7,627 bases of DNA from the NCBI GenBank assembly GCA_016880505.1, contig JAEHDI010000457.1, forward strand, positions 1-7,627, given 5' to 3'. A model generated the notes under the pieces. The model ran no database searches. It was not told the origin of the DNA and worked only from the letters and a program-made list of their open reading frames with translations. Shown one piece after another: positions 1 through 5,957 of this stretch. Within the stretch, counting starts at the first letter, position 1, and each line of letters starts with the position of its first letter. The stretch comes from Bryobacterales bacterium (lineage in GTDB: Bacteria > Acidobacteriota > Terriglobia > Bryobacterales > Bryobacteraceae). The translations under genes were made by a program, and so were the position numbers.

Positions 1-1
1 C

Positions 2-1306
2 ACCGCCGGCTTCTTTGTTCAGGACATGATTGAACTGATCCCCGGACGCTTGCGAGCCGCCGGTGGCGGGAGATTCACTCACGTCGGGTTCCGGACGTTC
101 GCGGGACGCAATCTCGACAGCCTCGGCAATCCGCTGGGGGTCACGGGTTCGTCGCAGGGCTTCCGCGATGTCACGTTTCACGGAAGCCTTTCGTGGCAGG
201 TTACGCCGGCTCTCGGGTGGCATTTTCTGGCCGGCCGGGGGTTTCGCGCGCCCAATCTCAACGACCTCGGCGCGGTTGGTCTCAACGACCTCGGTTATGA
301 AGTGCCGGCAGCCGAAGTCGAAAGTTCTGGCGCGCTGGTCGGCAACAGTTCAGGTGAGGGAGCGAGTCCCACGGGCCAGCCGGTGCGCGGCCTCGCATCG
401 GAGCGATTGCTCAACTATGAGACAGGGTTGTCCTGGCAGGTGGGCCGTTCATCGTTCCGGGCGCAGGCGTTCGACGCGGAATTATATGACCCGATCGTGC
501 GCCGGACCCTGCTGTTTCCAGCCGATGCCGTACCCGCTGCGGTCGCAGGCGTTCCCGTAGAGCCACTGCCCCCGACGCCGGCGCAAATGCAACGGGGCGT
601 TGTCACGGTGGCCACGAGTCTCGACCGCCGTGCCGTAAAGGCGTTTGTCAACGACGGCCGCCAGCGGTACTGGGGGATAGAAGCGGTCGGTCGTCGGCGA
701 ATCTCTTCCGCCTGGTCGGTTGGCGCGCAGTATTCGTTTCTTGTCGGCAGGGAACTAAACCCGAACCGCCCTGTACGGCGTCTGCCACCCCAGCAGGGAT
801 CGGTAGGCGTCCTATACACCCCGAGCGCACGCCGCTTCTGGCTGGGGACCAGCGCGTATGCCGCAGGAACGCAACGGCGGCTGAGTGGCGGCGATCTCGG
901 TGATGAGCGCATTGGCGCGGAACGGAGCCGCCGGGACATCGCGAGTTTCTTCGGCGGGTCTCTCGTTGCGCCGTATCTGGCGCCGGGGGCGGACGGCCAC
1001 CCGGGAACAGGCGACGATCTGTTCTTGCCGACTGGCGAAACTCTGCGCCGGATTCAGGACCGCGTGCTCCCGCCAGGCGCAGTGATCAACGGCGTGCGCG
1101 TTGTCGACGACAACACAAGGGCGCCGTTGTTCCTCGATACGGCCGGCTATCTTGCCGTGAACCTGTCCGGAGGGTTCCGGCTGAGCGAGACGATGAGCCT
1201 TTCCGCCGGGCTTTCCAATCTGTTGGACCGGAACTACCGGCTTCACGGTTCGGGCGTTGATGCCCCCGGCCGGAACCTGTGGGTGCGTTACAGGTTCACG
1301 TTCTGA
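2..1306 (+). CDS. TonB-dependent outer-membrane receptor, C-terminal part (5' end outside window)
   Basis: Frame 2 is open from the first bases and encodes 434 residues. Receptor-like sequence (AGFFVQDMIELIPGRL) already precedes the first in-window ATG at 26, so that Met is internal and the true start lies upstream. The plug domain and TonB box are not in the window. What is seen is the C-terminal barrel: amphipathic strands alternating with long loops, a GFRAPNLNDLG segment (about residue 81), NLLDRNYRLHGSGVDAPGRN near the end, and a terminal RYRFTF. The final aromatic residue and the NLLDxxYR...GR motif are typical of TonB-dependent receptors, which use TonB/ExbBD energy to import siderophores, cobalamin or glycans across the outer membrane. 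The substrate cannot be told without the plug; the downstream pectate lyase makes an oligosaccharide possible but not shown. An Asp/Gly-rich loop, ADGHPGTGDD, lies at about residues 327-336. The gene converges on the amidotransferase gene with a 15-bp gap. Confidence 0.9.
   Translation, partial: TAGFFVQDMIELIPGRLRAAGGGRFTHVGFRTFAGRNLDSLGNPLGVTGSSQGFRDVTFHGSLSWQVTPALGWHFLAGRGFRAPNLNDLGAVGLNDLGYEVPAAEVESSGALVGNSSGEGASPTGQPVRGLASERLLNYETGLSWQVGRSSFRAQAFDAELYDPIVRRTLLFPADAVPAAVAGVPVEPLPPTPAQMQRGVVTVATSLDRRAVKAFVNDGRQRYWGIEAVGRRRISSAWSVGAQYSFLVGRELNPNRPVRRLPPQQGSVGVLYTPSARRFWLGTSAYAAGTQRRLSGGDLGDERIGAERSRRDIASFFGGSLVAPYLAPGADGHPGTGDDLFLPTGETLRRIQDRVLPPGAVINGVRVVDDNTRAPLFLDTAGYLAVNLSGGFRLSETMSLSAGLSNLLDRNYRLHGSGVDAPGRNLWVRYRFTF
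257..294 (+). repeat. short direct repeat inside the receptor gene
   Basis: The 14-mer ctcaacgacctcgg occurs at 257-270 and again at 281-294, a period of 24 nt. It encodes LNDLG twice (LNDLGAVG then LNDLG), an in-frame eight-residue unit. It may be a small duplication in a barrel loop or simply the family's own motif; no further copies are seen nearby. Confidence 0.6.
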
Positions 1307-1321
1307 AAACGGCTGCGGCGG

Positions 1322-3175
1322 TCAAAGCGCCGGGAAGAACTCGTTGCACCACGCCCGCAAAGTCAGTAGTGCGGTGATGAGCCGTAGTCCGGAAGGGCCC
1401 TCCCCTTGCCATTGCGCGAGGGCCGATTCGAGGAAAGGGCGATCGATCAGTCCGCCGGGCTTTGCCGAATCGAGCAGGTACGCGCGGGCGAAGTCAGCGA
1501 ACGGTCCCCGTTGCATGGAACGGATGGGGTACTGGAAACCACGTTTTCTGCGGCCCGCAATCTCGGGGGGCAGTCTGTTGGCGAGCAGCGAGAGGATGTA
1601 CTTGCCGCGCTTCCCCCGCCACTTCATCCGCGATGGTAGCGCCAGACCGAAGTCGACCACGCCTCGATCGAGAAACGGCATGCGCGCTTCAAGCGAATGA
1701 GCCATGGTCATCTTGTCTCCCATCAGCAGAATGCCGTTCGCCAGCCGCCGGGTGAAGTCGAGAGCCAGCCGCCGCTGGAGAATGTCGGCAGAGGATGCCA
1801 GCGTGTCCGGGTGCGGCCGGATAGGGTCGAGATCGCTCGACGGAGCCGTCAGTCGGAGTGCGCGGGCCTTCTCGTTCGAAGTCATGATGCGAAACCATTC
1901 GATGTCGGCTGACACTTCATCCGGTGCGGCAAGCGTGCGGAGCACGCGCCGGACCCGCAAGCTCCGGCTGTGCTCCGCCAATTTCCACATGAAACTCCGC
2001 GGGACGAACGGCCGGATCCGGTAGTACCCTTCAGACCCCAGCCATGCGTAGCCGGCGAAGATCTCGTCCGAGCCTTCTCCGCTCAGAACGACCTTGACAT
2101 GCCGCGCCGCGGCCGACGCCAGCTTGTACGTTGCCATCCCCGGGCCGACGGTGCTCGGTTCCTCCAGGTGGCGTACCATCTTCGGGAGCAGGTCCGGCGC
2201 CTCCGAGATGCGGAACTCGATCTCATGATGTTCCGTGCCGAGTTGCTGAACGAGTTCCCGAGAGTAGCGACTCTCGTCAACAGAATTATCCTCGGGAAAA
2301 ACGACGGAGAAGGTCTTAAGAGGGTAAGTCGCATGTTCCACAGCAAGGGCAGCGACGAGAGATGAGTCCATTCCGCCGCTGATGAACGCGCCGACGGGGA
2401 CATCCGCCACCAGGTGCGATTTCACGGCGGCGGAGAGACGGGATTCGAGTTCGTGCGCGTATTCCTGCTCGGTGGCCGGCGGCTTCGCGTTGTCAAAGCG
2501 TACACGCCAGAAAACGCGGGACGTGACGCCGTGGGCGTCAACGGTTAGCGCCTCGCCCGGCTCGAGTTTCTTCACGCCGCGAAAGCCGGTCCGAGGAGCG
2601 GGAACGTACCCCACCGTGAGGAAGGAATCGACGGCCGCCAGGTCCGGCTCTGCCGGGACGAGTCCCGAAGCGAGGAGGCCCTTGATTTCGGAGGCAAACA
2701 GGAACCCGCGTGGAGTCCGAGTGAAGTATAGCGGCTTCATACCGCAACGGTCGCGAGCAAGCAGCAGCCGGCCAGACCGGCTATCGAGAATCGCGAGCCC
2801 GAACATCCCGCTCAATGCCTCCAGGCACTCGTCGCCCCACTCCTCGTACATGTGTACGATCACTTCCGTGTCGGAGCGGCTTCGAAAGGTGTGTCCCTTT
2901 TGTTCGAGTTCGGCGCGCAGTTCGCAATGGTTGTAAATCTCTCCATTGAGCACGACGTGCACAGTCGCGTCTTCATTTGGCATCGGCTGGCTGCCGTGCT
3001 CGAGGTCGAGGATGCTCAGTCGGCGACAGCCAATTCCGGCACGGTGGTGGCCGAAAATCAGACTGCCGGCCTCGTCCGGGCCCCGATGCACGACCGCCTG
3101 CATCATGCGGTCGAGCGCTTCACGGATTTCGGCGACGCCGAGATCCGCCGCGAAAACACCTACGATTCCGCACAT
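1322..3175 (-). CDS. asnB: asparagine synthase-type glutamine amidotransferase (AsnB-like)
   Basis: A 617-residue class II amidotransferase, close to the usual length for glutamine-hydrolysing asparagine synthases. The start is fixed by MCGIVGVF, because Cys2 must become the N-terminal nucleophile after Met removal. The frame stays open upstream, but only as a shadow over the ATP-grasp gene. The glutaminase domain (about 2-200) shows HRGPDE (30-35), RRLSILDL (51-58), NGEIYNH (77-83), SDTE (101-104) and RDRCGMKPLY (141-150). The synthetase domain shows the PP-loop SGGMDSS (266-272), SGEGSDEIFAGY (365-376), GDKMTMAHSLEARMPFLD (486-503) and RRKRGFQYP (542-550). All catalytic elements appear intact. 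By family knowledge it hydrolyses glutamine and passes ammonia to an adenylated carboxylate, classically aspartate. The segment before the SGEGSDE motif reads EEPSTVGPGMATY, where free-standing AsnB usually has a DEPF.DPS-type sequence, so the acceptor may not be aspartate. It follows the ATP-grasp gene with a TAATG overlap. A GGAG sits about 11 nt before the ATG. The function class is sure; the substrate is open. Confidence 0.92.
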   Translation of the reverse strand: MCGIVGVFAADLGVAEIREALDRMMQAVVHRGPDEAGSLIFGHHRAGIGCRRLSILDLEHGSQPMPNEDATVHVVLNGEIYNHCELRAELEQKGHTFRSRSDTEVIVHMYEEWGDECLEALSGMFGLAILDSRSGRLLLARDRCGMKPLYFTRTPRGFLFASEIKGLLASGLVPAEPDLAAVDSFLTVGYVPAPRTGFRGVKKLEPGEALTVDAHGVTSRVFWRVRFDNAKPPATEQEYAHELESRLSAAVKSHLVADVPVGAFISGGMDSSLVAALAVEHATYPLKTFSVVFPEDNSVDESRYSRELVQQLGTEHHEIEFRISEAPDLLPKMVRHLEEPSTVGPGMATYKLASAAARHVKVVLSGEGSDEIFAGYAWLGSEGYYRIRPFVPRSFMWKLAEHSRSLRVRRVLRTLAAPDEVSADIEWFRIMTSNEKARALRLTAPSSDLDPIRPHPDTLASSADILQRRLALDFTRRLANGILLMGDKMTMAHSLEARMPFLDRGVVDFGLALPSRMKWRGKRGKYILSLLANRLPPEIAGRRKRGFQYPIRSMQRGPFADFARAYLLDSAKPGGLIDRPFLESALAQWQGEGPSGLRLITALLTLRAWCNEFFPAL

Positions 3176-4563
3176 TACCGTTCGGGCTCCAGAACGCCGT
3201 AAAGCCGGCTCACTGCGAGACGCGCCCAGGGAACGAGTTCCATCCGTTCCGTGTCCAGTGCCGCCTGCTGGCTGCAAATCCGCGCCATGTACGCGCCGCT
3301 CTCCACCACCGTTCCCCGTTCCGGCACTCCGCCGGTCACCAGAACCTCTCCGGGGCCGCAGTCGCCGAGTGTCGCGCCGGGTCTCAGGTGTCTCAAACCG
3401 TCCCGAACGCTGTAGACACCGGCCGGCACGCCGGCTGCGATCTCTAGCCACTCTGCTCGATTCTGTCGCAAGATCATCTGAGAGCCGCGTACGGGCTTGA
3501 AGAATTCTTCCCGAAGAGAAGCGACTTCCGGTTCCCCGAGCAGCCCGATTCTCCGCGCCAGTTCGGCCGCGGCGAGGGGGATTCTCCCTTCGAGACTTTC
3601 CCCTTGCGTGGCGAGGGCGGTGGACCCTTGCCACCGGGGATTCAGATCGACCGCAAAGCACCGGGAGGTATCCATGTCCACGACGAAATCCAGCCCGTAC
3701 AACCCCCGGTAACCCAGCGATCCGAGCCATTCGCCGATTCTTTCGGTTTGTTCTCTGACGTCTCTGACCACGTCGGACGGGAGTGTGGCGGTGGCGGTGT
3801 AGTCGTTTCCCGCATACGCTCCTGGTCCCGCGCCAAGTTCCGGGATGCCTGCCAGTTGCACGCTCGGATAACCGGCAACGGCCGAGCGTGAAAGTGCGAT
3901 CGCGTTGATGTTCAGCGACAGCGGGCCGGCGTCTGGCGCCGCCCAAATGAGAACGTCACCGAACCGCTCGTCGGCGGTGGCGAAGTCGGTGATGGAGCTG
4001 ATCCAGACGGTTCCCGAGCCGCCGCTCCCGCGGCTTTCCTGTGCAATGAAACGTGAACCGAGTTCCGACGCCAGGTCCGAGTAACGCGCTTCCGCCAGGC
4101 GCACCCAACGGCCCGGCAGCCGTGGGAGCCCGAGTTCGTCGAGGCCACGGAAGAAGTTCGACTTGTCGTTGAGCCATTCGGCAAGCGCAACCGGATGGGT
4201 GAAGACTGGATAACCCGTGACAGTCCCGAAGGCGTCGAGCGCCGGACTGGCATAGGGGCACACCATGATCCAGCGTCCGGACGGATCGCCGAGAAACAGC
4301 CGAAGCAATTCGTCGCGCACGCTCTCCAAGATCGCCTCGATGTCGTAGTCATGGGTGCGGAGCCGCCTGCTTGTTTTGCGCTCCCTTGAAAGAAATCGGA
4401 TGCCGTCGCCGAAATGCGCGAATTCCCTTCCCCAGTCGGCGCATGCGACAACCTCGATTGGACACAGCGGCGCAAGCCCCGCGCAGTACGATCCCAAGAT
4501 CGCCTGGAACACGATCCGCCGATCGCCAAAGAGCCCGCGGAAATCGGACGCCGTCGCCTGCAT
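3175..4563 (-). CDS. ATP-grasp domain ligase, substrate unknown
   Basis: 462 residues. The ATP-grasp fold is recognised from LNDKSNFFRGLDELGLP (131-147, start of the nucleotide-binding part), FIAQESRGSGGSGT (172-185, glycine-rich ATP loop), RGLYGLDFVVD (286-296) and FAVDLNPRWQGST (303-315), the acidic-x-Asn-Pro-Arg magnesium/phosphate motif of the carbamoyl-phosphate-synthase-like group. The N-terminal 130 residues resemble a pre-ATP-grasp region. The C-terminal region from about 350 (VLVTGGVPERG near 407-417) is not recognised. Family members activate a carboxylate as an acyl phosphate and join it to an amine, thiol or another acid. No signal peptide is seen, so it is probably cytoplasmic. 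It is the first gene of a two-gene operon with the AsnB-like gene, and is divergent from the PaaK-like gene with 59 bp between the start codons. The ATG at 4563 is supported by a TAGAAT box 6 nt upstream and by lack of room for a longer start. It cannot be assigned to a named pathway. Confidence 0.85.
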   Translation of the reverse strand: MQATASDFRGLFGDRRIVFQAILGSYCAGLAPLCPIEVVACADWGREFAHFGDGIRFLSRERKTSRRLRTHDYDIEAILESVRDELLRLFLGDPSGRWIMVCPYASPALDAFGTVTGYPVFTHPVALAEWLNDKSNFFRGLDELGLPRLPGRWVRLAEARYSDLASELGSRFIAQESRGSGGSGTVWISSITDFATADERFGDVLIWAAPDAGPLSLNINAIALSRSAVAGYPSVQLAGIPELGAGPGAYAGNDYTATATLPSDVVRDVREQTERIGEWLGSLGYRGLYGLDFVVDMDTSRCFAVDLNPRWQGSTALATQGESLEGRIPLAAAELARRIGLLGEPEVASLREEFFKPVRGSQMILRQNRAEWLEIAAGVPAGVYSVRDGLRHLRPGATLGDCGPGEVLVTGGVPERGTVVESGAYMARICSQQAALDTERMELVPWARLAVSRLYGVLEPER

Positions 4564-4569
4564 TCGCCG

Positions 4570-4575
4570 ATTCTA
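4570..4575 (-). promoter_or_regulatory. putative -10 box (TAGAAT) of the ATP-grasp/asnB-like operon, leaderless arrangement
   Basis: On the minus strand the order is GGTAGAAT, then CGGCGA, then ATG. TAGAAT matches the TATAAT consensus at 5 of 6 positions and fits the TANNNT pattern of leaderless promoters. With 6 nt between box and ATG, transcription would start at or very near the A of the start codon. No good Shine-Dalgarno sequence is present, although GGTAG could pair weakly with 16S rRNA. No convincing -35 box is seen (caggcc at 17-bp spacing). Confidence 0.5.
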
Positions 4576-4582
4576 CCAGCCG

Positions 4583-4600
4583 GACAGGATTCGGCCTGTC
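4583..4600. promoter_or_regulatory. inverted repeat, possible operator between divergent promoters
   Basis: GACAGG and CCTGTC form perfect 6-bp arms around a 6-nt centre (ATTCGG). The centre of symmetry (4591.5) is within 2 bp of the midpoint between the two TAGAAT boxes (4593), so the repeat covers both expected -35 regions. A dimeric regulator bound here could control both directions. No regulator gene is present in the window. A repeat this short could occur by chance. Confidence 0.35.
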
Positions 4601-4610
4601 GGAGCAAAGG

Positions 4611-4616
4611 TAGAAT
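4611..4616 (+). promoter_or_regulatory. putative -10 box (TAGAAT) of the PaaK-like gene, leaderless arrangement
   Basis: The plus strand reads GGTAGAAT, then TCGAAG, then ATG at 4623. Box sequence and spacing are identical to those in front of the divergent gene. The AAAGG just upstream is 12 nt from the ATG, rather far for a ribosome binding site, which also favours leaderless initiation. The -35 position at 17-bp spacing (gattcg) is poor. Confidence 0.5.
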
Positions 4617-4622
4617 TCGAAG

Positions 4623-5957
4623 ATGCCGGTTGTTTGGAGCGAGTTCGTGCGTGGCGTATATGGTCTTGTTGCGGGCCGGAACGCCAGCCGTGACCAGATA
4701 GCGGAGTTCCAAGCTAGGGCGCTCCGCTCTATAGTTCGGCACGCGTATGAGCGGGTTCCTTACTACAGGCGTCTATTCGATCGAGCGGGGCTGAAGCCCG
4801 AGGATGTGCGTGGTCTCGACGATCTGCCGCGGATTCCGATCACTTCGCGCCAAGACCTTCAGGAACTGCCGGCTAGCGACCTCATCGTCTGGGGTGTCGA
4901 TGCCAGCTCACTGCTAACCCACCGTACCAGCGGATCGAGCGGAGCTCCTTTGACGATCCGCCGCGAGCGATTCGAGGAGTACTTGCTGCTCGCCTACCGC
5001 TGGAGAGGGCACATCGCCCAGGGAAGGCACCCGACGGACCGCGAGGCTTCGATCGGTTACATTCACGACGCGGGGGACGGCCGAGGCCATCCGAAGGAGC
5101 CGCTTCACGAAAGGCTTTCCCGGTTCTGGAAGGACTGTATCGACTGCCTCCTGCCCCCGAAGCAGATTCTCGAGCGTCTGCGAGTGACTCAGCCCGAGGC
5201 GCTGCACGGAACACCCAGCGTCCTCGCCTGGCTGGCCGAAGAGATGACCGATGCCGACCGGCGTCTGATACGCCCGCGGATCGTCAGTTGCAGCCAGGAG
5301 ACTCTCAGTGACTCGGCCCGGCAGAAGGTCGAATCGGCCTTTGGCGCGCCAGTCTTTAACAACTACGGCGCGCACGAATTCGTCGGAGTAGCTTCGGAGT
5401 GCCCGCAACGCCACGGGTATCACGTCTCTGACTGGACACTGATTCTCGAGGTTCTGCGGGACGGCCGCCCCACCGAACCGGGCGAGCAGGGGGAAGTGGT
5501 CGGTACTGCGCTGCACTCGTATGCGATGCCGTTCATCCGTTACCGCTTGGGCGACTTGGTAGTCCATGGGCCGGCGCCCTGTCTCTGCGGCGCGCCGTTC
5601 TCGACCCTGCTCTCGATTGAGGGCCGGACACTGGACATGATTCGCCTGCCGGATGGCCGTTCGATTCATCCCTACGCGGTATTCGGCCCGCTCGTCGAGT
5701 CGGTCCCGTGGGTCCGGCGTTTCCAGGTGATCCAGGAGAGAGCGGATTCCTTCCGGGTCAAGATTGTTACCCGCACGGAAACCGGGCCTGACGCGCTCGA
5801 TCGGATGGCCGGGGCGATCCGAGAGGCTCTTGGGTCGAAGGTTCAGGTTGAGACTGAACTGACTGACCAACTCCCACCCGGCCGGAGCGGAAAATTCCAC
5901 CCCTTCGTTTCGCTCGAACGACTCAACGCGTGGAGGCAGGCCGGCCAGTCACTCTGA
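4623..5957 (+). CDS. PaaK/CapK-like adenylate-forming enzyme (phenylacetate-CoA ligase family)
   Basis: 444 residues, the usual size of the PaaK-like branch of the ANL superfamily. Motifs in order: an N-terminal IVRHAYERVPYYRRLFDRAG (37-56), typical of PaaK/CapK proteins; LPRIPITSRQDL (68-79); the ATP phosphate loop TSGSSGAPL (102-110); NNYGAHE (246-252), the adenine/aryl-acid pocket; FIRYRLGD (304-311), with the ATP-ribose aspartate; EGRTLDMIRLPDGR (333-346); and PPGRSGKF (418-425), whose Lys424 is the expected catalytic lysine. Family enzymes adenylate a carboxylic acid, often aromatic, and pass it to CoA or another acceptor. CapK relatives occur in capsule and exopolysaccharide loci. Cys260 and the CLCG at 320-323 could form a metal site. 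No signal peptide or membrane span is seen, so it is probably cytoplasmic. The ATG is chosen because it lies 6 nt after TAGAAT and gives a normal N-terminus. It is divergent from the ATP-grasp gene, and its stop lies inside the 3' end of the pectate lyase gene. Substrate unknown. Confidence 0.88.
   Translation: MPVVWSEFVRGVYGLVAGRNASRDQIAEFQARALRSIVRHAYERVPYYRRLFDRAGLKPEDVRGLDDLPRIPITSRQDLQELPASDLIVWGVDASSLLTHRTSGSSGAPLTIRRERFEEYLLLAYRWRGHIAQGRHPTDREASIGYIHDAGDGRGHPKEPLHERLSRFWKDCIDCLLPPKQILERLRVTQPEALHGTPSVLAWLAEEMTDADRRLIRPRIVSCSQETLSDSARQKVESAFGAPVFNNYGAHEFVGVASECPQRHGYHVSDWTLILEVLRDGRPTEPGEQGEVVGTALHSYAMPFIRYRLGDLVVHGPAPCLCGAPFSTLLSIEGRTLDMIRLPDGRSIHPYAVFGPLVESVPWVRRFQVIQERADSFRVKIVTRTETGPDALDRMAGAIREALGSKVQVETELTDQLPPGRSGKFHPFVSLERLNAWRQAGQSL

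Larger units (their letters stand above)
4564..4622. promoter_or_regulatory. 59-bp divergent promoter region
   Basis: This is the whole gap between the start codons of the ATP-grasp gene (minus) and the PaaK-like gene (plus). It contains a GGTAGAAT box facing each gene and a central inverted repeat. No small ORF or RNA gene fits. Both transcription units must start here or inside each other's coding sequence, so coordinated control is likely. Confidence 0.75.

Noticed and set aside
1307..1321. Bidirectional terminator between the receptor and AsnB-like genes
   Set aside because: The gap is only 15 bp and has no hairpin with a T run on either strand.
3176..3946. Upstream in-frame extension of the AsnB-like frame, giving an 874-residue protein
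   Set aside because: Cys2 of MCGIVG must be N-terminal for glutaminase activity, and the extension is Arg-rich, unfamiliar sequence lying over the well-supported ATP-grasp gene. It is a GC-rich shadow frame.
1322..4563. Lasso-peptide or beta-lactam type cluster, because an asparagine-synthase-like enzyme is present
   Set aside because: The glutaminase Cys2 and its motifs are intact, which lasso cyclases and beta-lactam synthetases do not need. No precursor peptide, transglutaminase-like protease or recognition-element gene is present.
3912..4742. 276-residue minus-strand frame crossing the divergent promoter
   Set aside because: It would run through the promoter region and both gene starts, with low-complexity Ser/Arg sequence and no domain.
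4914..5900. 328-residue antisense frame inside the PaaK-like gene
   Set aside because: No recognisable domain, and Arg/Pro-rich composition typical of antisense frames in high-GC DNA; the sense strand has all family motifs.
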